Origin: CALBZG01 sp964486295
Lineage (GTDB): Bacteria; Bacillota; Clostridia; Peptostreptococcales; Anaerovoracaceae
Direction of reading: 5' to 3'
DNA: 64,000 nt
Assembly (NCBI GenBank): GCA_964486295.1
Contig: CAZAMF010000007.1
Location: forward strand, 31,205-95,204
Part shown: positions 43,931-52,084 of the stretch, one piece after another
Layout: the number at the start of each line of letters is the position of its first letter
Numbering within the stretch: position 1 is the first letter of the stretch
The notes under the pieces: model-generated
What the model saw: only the letters and a program-made list of their open reading frames with translations
The model's database searches: none
Told to the model about the DNA's origin: nothing
Translations under genes and position numbers: made by a program

Positions 43931-44077
43931 TTACCCTATCCCGATGCATGCCAGGCAGATATTGACTGCTTTGACGAAAACGACTGCCGCTTCCCCTCTG
44001 CTTGCTCCAAGTATAATGAACAGGATCCCCGTTCCAAGAAAAATGGCAGGTATTGCAATCTTTCTAGATATATTCAT
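43931..44077 (-). CDS. CD1871A-type CXXC mini-membrane protein, 48 residues
   Basis: ATG at 44075-44077, stop at 43931-43933. One membrane helix (about residues 7-25, IAIPAIFLGTGILFIILG), then RGEAAVVFVKAVNICLACIG, ending in a CxxC four residues from the C-terminus. The RGE...KAxNICLxCIGIG tail is the hallmark of the CD1871A-family CXXC protein found with TlpA and polyferredoxin genes in Clostridia. It overlaps the TlpA gene by 14 bp and precedes the polyferredoxin by 6 bp. The cysteine pair is probably a redox relay between the two (inference). Confidence 0.85.
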   Translation of the reverse strand: MNISRKIAIPAIFLGTGILFIILGASRGEAAVVFVKAVNICLACIGIG

Positions 44078-44672
44078 GGATGATCGCTTCCCATTCCTCT
44101 TCACTATGTCCTCCGTAAGCCACTTCGCTGATAATTTTCCCCTGGCTGTCGACGATAAATGAAGCAGGTATCGCGCTGATGTCCTTTATGATGGCTCTTC
44201 TGATATTGTCAGAGACCAGCATATGGGTGAATTCCGCGCCTGTCTGATTTTTAATATCAATGGCTTTCGCAATGAAATCCGCTTTTGGAGTCCCATCAGC
44301 ACTCTGCACATCGATTACAATTCCCACAACGTTGACTCCCTGACCGGAATATTTTTGGTGGATCGAGGCCAGGACCGGCATCGCTTCGATGCAAGGATTG
44401 CAATAGGTCCCCCAAACATCTACGATAGTGATCTTATAATCAGAAAACATGTTTTGATCAACTTGTTTTCCGTATAGATCCAAAGTGGCAAAATTATCGA
44501 GCCCGTCCGGCACACCGTTTTCTTCAGGCAATACGGCTTGTTTTACCCAGCTTACATCGGTATTACCGGTATTTTCGCCGGTGTTTGAATTCTCTGTCGA
44601 ATTACCTGAGCCGCATGCCGTAAGCAGTGTAGCAACCATCATAATCGCTAAAAACAAAAGTTTCTTATTCAT
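44064..44672 (-). CDS. TlpA-like thioredoxin-fold lipoprotein
   Basis: About 202 residues. Lipoprotein signal peptide with lipobox LLTACG (lipidated Cys near residue 20), an Asn/Ser/Thr-rich linker, then a TlpA/ResA-type thioredoxin fold with active site VWGTYCNPCIEAMP near residue 90 and the cis-proline region ISAIPASFIVD. It acts outside the membrane as a thiol-disulfide oxidoreductase, presumably kept reduced through the CXXC protein and polyferredoxin downstream. The start at ATG 44672 follows GGGGAGG; an ATG 21 bp earlier lies before that Shine-Dalgarno. scfB ends 14 bp upstream. Confidence 0.88.
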   Translation of the reverse strand: MNKKLLFLAIMMVATLLTACGSGNSTENSNTGENTGNTDVSWVKQAVLPEENGVPDGLDNFATLDLYGKQVDQNMFSDYKITIVDVWGTYCNPCIEAMPVLASIHQKYSGQGVNVVGIVIDVQSADGTPKADFIAKAIDIKNQTGAEFTHMLVSDNIRRAIIKDISAIPASFIVDSQGKIISEVAYGGHSEEEWEAIIHEYI

Positions 44673-44686
44673 ATTCCCCTCCCCGG

Positions 44687-46075
44687 TCAGCACTGATCAT
44701 CATGATCGCACGAATCAGCCACTTGAATCATGATTGCGCATTCCAGCCGTTTTTTAAACAGTTTGCAGCCGTAATCGTAAATTCCATTAATCGATCCGGT
44801 GGCGTGATATGAATTTGCAGCACACCCGCCGCTGCAATACAATCTTGCCCAGCATTCCCTGCATTCAGCCTTTGTGTTGACGTTTGAGAGCATGAATTTT
44901 TCCCGAAGGCTGTCGTTAGTCACGCCAGTCCATAAATTACCCATCAGGAATTCCGGTTCGCCCACAAACTGGTGGCAAGGATAGAGATCCCCTGCCGGAG
45001 TAACCGCAAGATATTCGGTGCCCGAACCGCAGCCGGTAATTCGTTTATAAATGCACGGGCCGCCTGTCAGATCAATCATAAAGTGATAAAAAGTGAACCC
45101 TCTGTCCTCTTTATTTCTCCTGATCATTTCACTGGCAAGTATTTCATATTGTTCATAAATTCTGTCCAGATCTTCTTCGGTCAATGCGTATGGCTCATCA
45201 GGGCTGCTCACAGCCGGTTCCATAGAAAGTTCCGTAAATCCCAAGTCAGCCATATGAAGAATGTCATTCGTAAAATCTGTGTTATGGTGTGTGAACGTTC
45301 CTCTTATATAATAACCCGTCCCTTTTCTTGACTCAACCAGTTCTTTGAATTTAGGTACGATCAGATCATAACTCCCATCTCCACGGATCGTTTTTCTCAG
45401 ATGGTCGTGGGTTTCCTTCCTGCCATCCAGACTCAGTACCACGTTATGAATCTCTCTGTTGGCAAAATCCATAACATCCTGATCGATCAGCAAGCCGTTG
45501 GTGGTCAGCGTAAATCTGAAATTCTTATTGAATTTCTTCTCGATGTTGCGGGCATACGAAACGATTTGTTTAACGACATCCCAGTTCATGAGAGGTTCAC
45601 CCCCAAAGAAATCCACTTCCAGATTTGTTCTTTTCCCCGAATTTGCGATCAGAAAATCAATCGCTTTCCTTCCGACTTCAAAAGACATCAACTCCCTTTC
45701 TCCGTGGTATTTCCCCTGACTGGCAAAACAATACTCGCAATTCAGATTGCAGGTATGCGAAACATGCAGGCATAACGCCTTGACAACAGGTTCAGAAGCG
45801 CTGGCTTCCGGTACCAGACCACTGTAAATATCCGGAGAGAACAGTTTGCCGCTCTCCTTAAGCTCTTCAATGTCTTCAAACACTTCGCAGATTTCACCTT
45901 CGTCGATTTCCGGGTGCTCTGAATATTTTTGCAGCATTTCTGCAGTAATCGCCTCCCGGTCCTGTTGTTCAAACCTTTCGATGACATCATATGCCAGTTC
46001 GTCCACGCTATGGATCGCTCCGCTATTCACATCCAGAACAATATTTAAGCCATTCATTTTATATTGATGTATCAT
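44687..46075 (-). CDS. scfB: SCIFF peptide maturase, radical SAM/SPASM thioether enzyme
   Basis: About 462 residues. The N-terminal part (MIHQYKMNGLNIVLDVNSGA) forms a RiPP-recognition domain; the radical SAM motif CNLNCEYCFASQG is near residue 100; the C-terminal SPASM region has cysteines in GCGSGTEYLAV, YPCHQF, CRECWARLYCSGGCAANSY and YGCKLF. It forms thioether links in the SCIFF peptide. ATG 46075 is the family-conserved start; an in-frame start at 46183 runs through the intercistronic terminator into scfA. It follows scfA across an attenuator hairpin. In many Clostridia secDF follow; here the TlpA cassette does. Confidence 0.94.
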   Translation of the reverse strand: MIHQYKMNGLNIVLDVNSGAIHSVDELAYDVIERFEQQDREAITAEMLQKYSEHPEIDEGEICEVFEDIEELKESGKLFSPDIYSGLVPEASASEPVVKALCLHVSHTCNLNCEYCFASQGKYHGERELMSFEVGRKAIDFLIANSGKRTNLEVDFFGGEPLMNWDVVKQIVSYARNIEKKFNKNFRFTLTTNGLLIDQDVMDFANREIHNVVLSLDGRKETHDHLRKTIRGDGSYDLIVPKFKELVESRKGTGYYIRGTFTHHNTDFTNDILHMADLGFTELSMEPAVSSPDEPYALTEEDLDRIYEQYEILASEMIRRNKEDRGFTFYHFMIDLTGGPCIYKRITGCGSGTEYLAVTPAGDLYPCHQFVGEPEFLMGNLWTGVTNDSLREKFMLSNVNTKAECRECWARLYCSGGCAANSYHATGSINGIYDYGCKLFKKRLECAIMIQVADSCDHDDQC

Positions 46076-46088
46076 TATAATTCTCCGT

Positions 46089-46126
46089 AAAATAAAAGCC
46101 GTTCGCTTCCCTAAGGAAAGAACGGC
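46089..46126 (-). terminator. Attenuator-type terminator between scfA and scfB
   Basis: Minus-strand stem GCCGTTC/GAACGGC around a 15-base loop, then TTTTATTTT. Partial read-through would make the peptide mRNA more abundant than that of its maturase. Confidence 0.7.
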
Positions 46127-46161
46127 AATTATTGCTTTTTCCGATTCCCCTAATCCTAAAA

Positions 46162-46317
46162 TTATTCGTTGTTGCCGTGGCATTTTTCACATTGCTGATT
46201 GGCTACACCGCATGATGTTTTGCATGCGGATTGGCAGGAAGTCTGGCATTCGCCGCAGCCGCCGTTTTCTGCCGATTTTTTCAGATCACGAGTTTCAATC
46301 GTCTGTATTCTTTTCAT
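46162..46317 (-). CDS. scfA: SCIFF ranthipeptide precursor, 51 residues
   Basis: Six-cysteines-in-forty-five peptide, substrate of ScfB. MKRIQTIETRDLKKS is the leader; the core has CGECQTSCQSACKTSC. Counting from the ATG at 46317, cysteines are at 21, 24, 28, 32, 36, 43 and an extra one at 46 (tail CEKCHGNNE). The residue after Cys36, position 37, is Gly (codon GGT) where Thr is the described thioether acceptor for Cys32 in the studied C. thermocellum peptide. AGGTG lies 5 bp upstream of the ATG; the in-frame region upstream to 46365 is promoter. Function of SCIFF is unsettled. Confidence 0.93.
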   Translation of the reverse strand: MKRIQTIETRDLKKSAENGGCGECQTSCQSACKTSCGVANQQCEKCHGNNE

Positions 46318-46352
46318 AATTACACCTGCTCCTTGTTTTGATACTGCATTAT

Positions 46353-46381
46353 AGTGTAACGCCATTTGCCATTTTTGTCAA
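46353..46381 (-). promoter_or_regulatory. scfA promoter
   Basis: Minus strand TTGACA (46376-46381), 17-bp spacer, TACACT (46353-46358), the same hexamers as the acn promoter. A TATAAT just downstream lacks a spaced -35. Confidence 0.65.
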
Positions 46382-46391
46382 TGTGCCAGGA

Positions 46392-47123
46392 TTAAAGAGA
46401 ATCGTTGTTGAACAGCAGTTCACGAAGCGTATAATATCCCGGCGGCATCGAAGATAGCATCCTCGCGGCCTTCAGCGCTCCCTCTGCAAATATCTGCCGG
46501 CTGGCGGCCTTGTGCGTTATTTGAAATTCTTCGTCTTTGCCAAAGAAACTGACAGTATGTTCACCGGCAACTGTTCCTCCGCGTATCGCGTGCACGCCGA
46601 TTTCTTTTTTGGTCCGGGCTCCGGTGATCCCTTGCCTGCCATAGACCTTCTGATACTTGCCATCCGGGTCCAGGGCATCAAGAAGTTTTTTTGCTGTGCC
46701 GCTGGGCGCGTCGATTTTCTGGTTGTGATGGACTTCAGTCATTTCAATATCCCAGTTGTCATCGAAAATATCTCTCAGTTCTGTCAGAATATGTTCAAAA
46801 ACCGCAACTCCAAAAGAGTAGTTAGAACTATAAATGACCGGAACGGAACCCCCCAGTTGGCGAAGGCAAATCATATGGCTTTCTTCAAGGCCTGTTGTGC
46901 CGCAAACCAATGCCGTGCCTGTTGATTTAGCATAATCCGATACGCGTCCTACCATATCCGGGTGGGAAAAATCGATGATCACATCTGCTTTTTCTCCGGT
47001 TTCCAACTCATTGATATTGTCGATATCGATCGCTCTGAGAACACTCATATCCTGGTATGCGGAAGCTGCTGCTTCGATCTGCTTCCCCATTTTCCCATAA
47101 CCAACAAGGATTAATTTCATCAT
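46392..47123 (-). CDS. dapB: 4-hydroxy-tetrahydrodipicolinate reductase
   Basis: NAD(P)H-dependent reductase of the lysine/diaminopimelate pathway. N-terminal LILVGYGKMGKQIE, FSHPDMV, CGTTGL and the signature EVHHNQKIDAPSGTAKKLLD are visible. 243 residues is normal. It overlaps dapA by 4 bp and is last in lysA-dapA-dapB. Confidence 0.96.
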   Translation of the reverse strand: MMKLILVGYGKMGKQIEAAASAYQDMSVLRAIDIDNINELETGEKADVIIDFSHPDMVGRVSDYAKSTGTALVCGTTGLEESHMICLRQLGGSVPVIYSSNYSFGVAVFEHILTELRDIFDDNWDIEMTEVHHNQKIDAPSGTAKKLLDALDPDGKYQKVYGRQGITGARTKKEIGVHAIRGGTVAGEHTVSFFGKDEEFQITHKAASRQIFAEGALKAARMLSSMPPGYYTLRELLFNNDSL

Positions 47124-48001
47124 ATCAATCCCACTCTTTCCATTTCCCTGCGCAGGATTTCCCTGTTGGCATCGGCCATCGGATATAGCGGAAGCCTGTA
47201 GCCTCCTACGTTCATTCCCATCAGGTTCATTGCTTCTTTAACGGGGATCGGATTGACCTCAATGAACAGATCGTTGATGAGGCTCAGATATCGGATCTGG
47301 GTTTCCATGGCTTTACGAACGTCCCCATTGAGATAGTCCATGACCAGATCATGTGTTTCCTCCGGCATAATATTTGCGAGAACAGAAATAACTCCGGAAC
47401 CTCCCATCGACAGAATCGGTACAATGATATCATCATTCCCGCTATAGATGGCGAAGTTCTCGTTCGCAAGCTTCGCAATTTTAGCCATATAACTCATGTC
47501 TCCGCTGGCTTCCTTGATTCCAATGATATTTGGATGCACCGCCAGTCTTTCAAGTAGATCTACGGAAATTCCGCAGCCGGTCCGGCCCGGTACATTGTAT
47601 AGAATAACCGGAATATCAACAGCATCCGCCACATCCGCAAAGTGGTGATACATGCCTTCTGTATTCGCTTTATTGTAATAAGGCGTTATTGCCAAGAGCG
47701 CATCCGCTCCGAGTTTCTGAAATGAAAGGCTTTTCTCTAACATGGTCTGCGTGCAGTTGGACCCGCTACTGGCAATAACAGGCACTCTCTTATTAACCAG
47801 GTCTACCGTGAATTTGCAGATCTCATCGTCCTCTTCATGAGACATCGTTGGTGATTCGCTAGTTGTTCCTAATACAAGTATGGCATCGGTTTTCTTCGCT
47901 ATATGCCATTCGATCAACTCTCCCAGTTTGTCAAAATTAACGCTTCCGTCTTCATTGAATGGCGTAATTAATGCTACAATTGAACCCCTTATCGTTTCCA
48001 T
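47120..48001 (-). CDS. dapA: 4-hydroxy-tetrahydrodipicolinate synthase
   Basis: Condenses pyruvate with aspartate semialdehyde at the branch to lysine. GTTSESPTMSHEED, the Tyr motif YYNKANTEGMYHHF and YNVPGRTGCGISVD, the Schiff-base lysine in IIGIKEASGD, and YSGNDDIIVPILSMGGSGVIS identify it. 293 residues. It lies 42 bp after lysA and shares control with it through the long leader. Confidence 0.96.
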   Translation of the reverse strand: METIRGSIVALITPFNEDGSVNFDKLGELIEWHIAKKTDAILVLGTTSESPTMSHEEDDEICKFTVDLVNKRVPVIASSGSNCTQTMLEKSLSFQKLGADALLAITPYYNKANTEGMYHHFADVADAVDIPVILYNVPGRTGCGISVDLLERLAVHPNIIGIKEASGDMSYMAKIAKLANENFAIYSGNDDIIVPILSMGGSGVISVLANIMPEETHDLVMDYLNGDVRKAMETQIRYLSLINDLFIEVNPIPVKEAMNLMGMNVGGYRLPLYPMADANREILRREMERVGLI

Positions 48002-48043
48002 TTTTTCCTCTTTTCTTTTAATATGATTATGATTATTTCATTT

Positions 48044-49327
48044 CTACAAAATCTCTTTATTGCAATCCAGAGCAATCAGATTTTCATAACTTTCACGTTT
48101 TATGACCAGTTTCGCTTTGCCGTTGTTCACAAACACAACAGGCGGCCTGCCGAATTTGTTATAATTGGATGCCATACTGTAACCGTAAGCCCCTGTGGTG
48201 TACATCAGCATCAGGTCCCCGGTTTCTGTTTCCGGCATCATGATTTCTTCTATCAAAACATCGCCGGACTCGCAGCATTTTCCTGCAATGGTCATTTTTT
48301 GTGTTTTGGGTAGTCCCAGGCGGCTGATATTGTCACAACGATATTTTGCCCGGTACAATGCCGGCCTAATGTTATCTGACATTCCGCCATCGACAAATAC
48401 GTAATTTCTATTCGCGGTTTTTTTCAGGAAGCCGGCTCTGTATAGTGTGTATCCCGCTTCTGCAATAATACTGCGTCCGGGTTCGATCAACAAAGTTTTT
48501 AAGTGCAGCTTACGCTGCATCACCTCCGTTTCGCATTGAGCAATGATGGCACGACAGACATCCTCAGTGGGGATCGGATCATCTTCTTCCGTATAGAATG
48601 CAGCAAATCCGCCGCCGAGATCCAATGCGTCTACTTCAATCATCGCGGCGCCTTCGATTTTCTCAATAAAATCCATCATAACTGTTATTTCAGAAATAAA
48701 AGCCGACGGTTCGAATATCTGGGAACCGATGTGGGCATGGAATCCCATAAATCTGGCATGTTTGGTGCTGTTGATTTTACGAATCATAGCGATGATTGTT
48801 TCGAATTCCTTGATGGATATTCCGAATTTGCTATATGAGTCTGCAGTCATTTTATAATTGTGAGTATGAGCATCGATGCCCGGGTCTACTCGGATCATCA
48901 CATTGATGTCCCTTCTTAATGCCTCAGCCAACTCAATGACCCGGCTGCATTCCCTTTCACTATCCAGAATGATCCCACCCACTTGAAACTCGAGAGCCAG
49001 AGCAATCTCCTCATCTGATTTATTGTTGCCATAAAAAAAAATGTTCTGGGTCGGGAATCCATTGGACTTCGCGCAATACAACTCGCCCCCGCTGACCACA
49101 TCAAGGCAAAATCCTTCCTCACGGAGTATTTTGACCAGCGCGCCGCATAAGAAAGCTTTTGATGCGTATAATATCTTCGTATCAAAACGAGATGATAGAA
49201 AATGTTCTTTGAACTTTCTTATGTTATTTATGATTTTTTCTTCATCATAGATGAAAATGGGGGTCCCGATTTTAGTTGCCAGTTCTTCGCAGGATACTCC
49301 GCTTATTCTGAAAGCGTCGCTATTCAT
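48044..49327 (-). CDS. lysA: Diaminopimelate decarboxylase
   Basis: PLP enzyme making L-lysine from meso-diaminopimelate. About 427 residues: TPIFIYDEEKIINNIRKF, PLP lysine in LYASKAFLC, HAHIGSQIFEP, LDLGGGFAAFY, EPGRSIIAEAGYTLY and the late CCESGDVLIEE with a substrate-binding cysteine. The start at ATG 49327 follows AAGGA; in-frame codons upstream to 49444 cross the leader terminator. It heads lysA-dapA-dapB; the 250-nt leader strongly suggests transcription attenuation. Confidence 0.95.
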   Translation of the reverse strand: MNSDAFRISGVSCEELATKIGTPIFIYDEEKIINNIRKFKEHFLSSRFDTKILYASKAFLCGALVKILREEGFCLDVVSGGELYCAKSNGFPTQNIFFYGNNKSDEEIALALEFQVGGIILDSERECSRVIELAEALRRDINVMIRVDPGIDAHTHNYKMTADSYSKFGISIKEFETIIAMIRKINSTKHARFMGFHAHIGSQIFEPSAFISEITVMMDFIEKIEGAAMIEVDALDLGGGFAAFYTEEDDPIPTEDVCRAIIAQCETEVMQRKLHLKTLLIEPGRSIIAEAGYTLYRAGFLKKTANRNYVFVDGGMSDNIRPALYRAKYRCDNISRLGLPKTQKMTIAGKCCESGDVLIEEIMMPETETGDLMLMYTTGAYGYSMASNYNKFGRPPVVFVNNGKAKLVIKRESYENLIALDCNKEIL

Positions 49328-49381
49328 ATTTTTTCCTTCTTTTTTTCTTTCCTGAATTAAATGGTTAAAGCCAAACCTATT

Positions 49382-49418
49382 AAAAAAACGTCTTCCGGTA
49401 GTGACCCAAAAGACGTTT
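49382..49418 (-). terminator. Leader terminator upstream of lysA
   Basis: Minus-strand stem AAACGTCTT/AAGACGTTT, extended by inner GGT/ACC, followed by seven T. Being 55 nt before the lysA ATG, it is a conditional terminator. Confidence 0.85.
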
Positions 49419-49444
49419 ATCAGTAATTTCGAATACTGCATCAA

Positions 49445-49494
49445 ATGGGCAAGTGAAAGTTCGCCTGCCCATGATTTTATTCAATCATCGGCAG
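49445..49494 (-). promoter_or_regulatory. Mutually exclusive hairpins in the lysA leader
   Basis: Hairpin A pairs CTGCCGATGATT (49483-49494) with AATCATGGGCAG (49465-49476), 12 bp with one mismatch, and covers the stop codon of the leader ORF. Hairpin B pairs ATGGGCA (49466-49472) with TGCCCAT (49445-49451). They share the same segment, so only one can form. An antiterminator that opens the terminator stem is not evident. Confidence 0.55.
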
Positions 49495-49547
49495 AGCTTC
49501 CGTTTACCACATTTTTTATCTGCATAGAAGCTAATATTCATGTTCAT
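49485..49547 (-). CDS. Possible lysine-rich leader peptide, 20 residues
   Basis: ATG at 49545-49547 behind GAGAGG, stop TGA at 49485-49487. The second half reads DKKCGKRKLCR: four Lys, two Arg and two Cys in eleven codons. Its stop lies inside hairpin A. Position upstream of the lysine operon suggests a ribosome-sensing attenuator, but the peptide is short enough to be chance. Confidence 0.35.
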   Translation of the reverse strand: MNMNISFYADKKCGKRKLCR

Positions 49548-49583
49548 CGGATTTCCTCTCCATAAGACGCAAAATATATTGTA

Positions 49584-49612
49584 AAAATAACATATTAGTT
49601 TTCTGTTGTCAA
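49584..49612 (-). promoter_or_regulatory. Promoter of lysA-dapA-dapB
   Basis: Minus strand TTGACA (49607-49612), 17-bp spacer, TATTTT (49584-49589); transcription should start near 49577. The 340-bp gap 49328-49667 thus holds this promoter, the leader ORF, two hairpins and the terminator. Confidence 0.65.
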
Positions 49613-49667
49613 GAACAAATAACATTGAAATATCTGTGCATAATAACTAAATGCTTGCTATGACTGT

Positions 49668-51416
49668 CTAAATGTTTTTATGCCTTTGGATTTTCTTGGT
49701 AGTCGTTTTGATGAATTCATCTTTTCTGATGGATATTTTTCTGATTCTTTTATAAATCGGCAGTTTGTCATTGATTTCAGAAATTGCCTTTCTTATTAAA
49801 GCGCTGATCTTTTCTTCGGAGAAATCAGGTCCGAATTCTTCAAAAATCACATCATAATCCGGGATAATCTGTACGCCTACTATGGTCCCTTCTTCGCTCC
49901 CGTCTTCTATACCATGCACCAGACTTTCACGAATATACTTATTTCGGTTCACATAATATTCCACTTCCTCCGGATATATATTTTTTCCGGTTTTGGTTAC
50001 AATCACATTTTTCTTTCTGCCGGTGAGGTAAAGCCAGCCGTTTTCATCCAAAAATCCTAGGTCTCCGGTATGGAACCATCCGTCTATCATGACTTTGTCC
50101 GTTTCTTCCTGCATACGATAATATCCCAGCATTACGTTCGGGCCTTTAAAAATGATTTCTCCTATTCCGTCTTCATCTTTATTGATAATTTGAAGTTCTC
50201 CGCTGGCAACCACCGGACCCACGGAGCCGGCCTTGGTATAGGTGTCGCCAAAATCAGGGGTGCCCGTAACCAAAGGTGCGCATTCGGTGAGCCCATATCC
50301 CTGAACCACTCTTATGCCCATCGATTCAAATCCCCTGCAGACATTAGGATCGATGGCAGCAGCTCCGGTTACCATCATGCGGAGTCTTCCGCCGAAGGTT
50401 TCATAGATGGGAGCGAATAATTTTTTTTCGGCTGCTATCCCGAGTGATTTCAGAAATCTATTGATTTTCATGGCTTTTTTCAGAGCGCCTGCTTTTCCGT
50501 TCTTCTCTGCCTGCTTCCATATTTTTGAATAGATGGACTCAAAAATCAGCGGTACTCCCACAAGAAGCGTGGCTTTCGCCTCAGCAAGATTCTTGCTGAC
50601 ATATTTCAATCCTTCATAGAAAGCCACGGAGCCTCCGCTGTAGAGGATCGTAAGAATGCCGATTGTTGATTCAAAGGTGTGGTGGATCGGAAGGATAGAG
50701 AGCGTCCGGTCCTCCGGATATACAACCACTATTCTCCGTATGTCCCGGATGTTGCAAGCAATGTTTCTATGGCAGAGCATAACCCCTTTCGGTATCCCAG
50801 TCGTGCCCGAACTGAAAAGCAGCATAGACATTTTGTCGGGATCGATTATTTTCTCTGAAAAGCCATGAACCCCCGAAGCCAGCAGAGCCTCGCCCGCTTC
50901 AACCAGATTGCCCCAGCTGATGATTCGGTCTGCATCCTGTATCAATTCGGGTTTCTCGTTGATATCTGTTCTATCTCCATATACTTTCATCCGGATTTTA
51001 TAGGGCGCATCATAGTCCAGAATGGCTTCTTCGAACGTATCGGTAAAAAAAATCGCCTTGCACTCAGCGCTGTTTAAAAGATTACGGATCTCGTCTTTGT
51101 TCAGTTCCTTGTCCAAAGGGACGACAACGCCGACTCCGTTGACAACCGCCAGATAGGTAACCATCCATTCATAGCAGTTCTCGCCGATCACAGCGATTTT
51201 ACTGCCTTCGAGGCCCATTTCAATCAGTTTGGTGCCGAGCGCATCCACATCATGTTTGAGGAGTTTATAGTTTATTTCATGGTATTCTCCGCCTTTTTCT
51301 TTTTTCACCAGAAAGGCCGGCCGTTCACCATATAATTCAGTGCTTGAATCCAGCAGATCCTTAATTGAAGTAATCGGCCTTGTTTCATAAAATCCTCCCG
51401 GCCTTTTCGTTTCCAT
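49668..51416 (-). CDS. Long-chain acyl-CoA synthetase (AMP-binding)
   Basis: About 582 residues; activates a carboxylic acid to acyl-AMP and acyl-CoA. The AMP loop LLFSSGTTGIPKGVMLCHRN is near residue 200, then QGYGLTECAPLVTG, DGWFHTGDLGFLDENGWLYLTGR and the C-terminal IYKRIRKISIRKDEF, TTTKKIQRHK. No membrane or fused acyltransferase domain is seen. ATG 51416 follows GGAGGAG; an in-frame start six codons earlier lies before it. It is downstream of the CYTH gene. Fatty-acid chain-length preference cannot be read from sequence. Confidence 0.88.
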   Translation of the reverse strand: METKRPGGFYETRPITSIKDLLDSSTELYGERPAFLVKKEKGGEYHEINYKLLKHDVDALGTKLIEMGLEGSKIAVIGENCYEWMVTYLAVVNGVGVVVPLDKELNKDEIRNLLNSAECKAIFFTDTFEEAILDYDAPYKIRMKVYGDRTDINEKPELIQDADRIISWGNLVEAGEALLASGVHGFSEKIIDPDKMSMLLFSSGTTGIPKGVMLCHRNIACNIRDIRRIVVVYPEDRTLSILPIHHTFESTIGILTILYSGGSVAFYEGLKYVSKNLAEAKATLLVGVPLIFESIYSKIWKQAEKNGKAGALKKAMKINRFLKSLGIAAEKKLFAPIYETFGGRLRMMVTGAAAIDPNVCRGFESMGIRVVQGYGLTECAPLVTGTPDFGDTYTKAGSVGPVVASGELQIINKDEDGIGEIIFKGPNVMLGYYRMQEETDKVMIDGWFHTGDLGFLDENGWLYLTGRKKNVIVTKTGKNIYPEEVEYYVNRNKYIRESLVHGIEDGSEEGTIVGVQIIPDYDVIFEEFGPDFSEEKISALIRKAISEINDKLPIYKRIRKISIRKDEFIKTTTKKIQRHKNI

Positions 51417-51471
51417 CGCTTCTCCTCCTCCCATGCACTTAAAGGCATAGTGTCGCTTTAACTATCAATGA

Positions 51472-52017
51472 TTACTTCATCAAATCGATATAAGTCTTAG
51501 TTACTACGGCAGATTTGTGGATGCCCAGCTCGTTTAAAATGATAGCGAGCGCCTCAACAGCGTATTCCTGCCGCGACTCTTCATCCAGCAAAATCTCCAG
51601 TTCGAGAAATTTTCCCAGTTTCCGGACTTCATCCAGATATGCGCTCACCCCTTCAAAATTGCTGAAGTACATTCGATTTTTCCTGATCTCAGCGGCTCTA
51701 TTATATCCAAGGTGGTCAAATATTCCTGCAGCAGCTTCAAAATCCGCTATTTCTGTTTCATATTCTACATCGGTTATAGAAAAGCGATCTGTGCCGGGAC
51801 ATTTATAAATAATTGATGCTTTTTTCTCTCCGGATGAAATATTTTCTTCATAAAACAGACATAGTTTTTTTCCGCTGCCTTTCAGATCTTCATCATCCAG
51901 ACAATAATGAATTTCATGCTCTATTTTTTGCTTCAACTTTTTAAAATTGACTCTCTCCAAAGCCGCGGTCATACTGTCCAGATCCTCCACCCTCGCTCTG
52001 ATATCAATTCTTATCAT
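51472..52017 (-). CDS. CYTH-domain protein (CyaB/class IV adenylate cyclase-like)
   Basis: About 181 residues in the triphosphate-tunnel fold family. ASIIYKCPGTDRFSITDVEY, ETEIADFEAAAGIFDHLGY, IRKNRMYF and LDEVRKLGKFLELEILL match the CyaB branch. The N-terminal ExExK motif is degenerate: MIRIDIRARV has R, D, R at the E, E, K positions. Activity on ATP or inorganic polyphosphate is therefore uncertain. ATG 52017 follows GGAGGA; a much longer in-frame start runs through the pntB terminator and is rejected. Confidence 0.78.
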   Translation of the reverse strand: MIRIDIRARVEDLDSMTAALERVNFKKLKQKIEHEIHYCLDDEDLKGSGKKLCLFYEENISSGEKKASIIYKCPGTDRFSITDVEYETEIADFEAAAGIFDHLGYNRAAEIRKNRMYFSNFEGVSAYLDEVRKLGKFLELEILLDEESRQEYAVEALAIILNELGIHKSAVVTKTYIDLMK

Positions 52018-52053
52018 ACAACATCCTCCGTGCCCGTTTTTATTTCGTTTATG

Positions 52054-52062
52054 ATTATAACA
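52054..52062 (-). promoter_or_regulatory. Extended -10 promoter for the CYTH gene
   Basis: TG-T-TATAAT on the minus strand about 37 bp before the ATG; no clear -35. Confidence 0.45.
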
Positions 52063-52084
52063 TAAATTACATAAAAATCCTCTT

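Noticed and set aside
49382..49577. Lysine riboswitch (L-box) or T-box in the lysA leader
   Set aside because: One stem (TGCCGATGATT...) faintly resembles an L-box helix, but the AGAGG-GC start, CTGTCA block and closing strand are missing; GGGTCACTACCGG lacks the T-box TGGNACCGCG core. Not certain without a covariance search.
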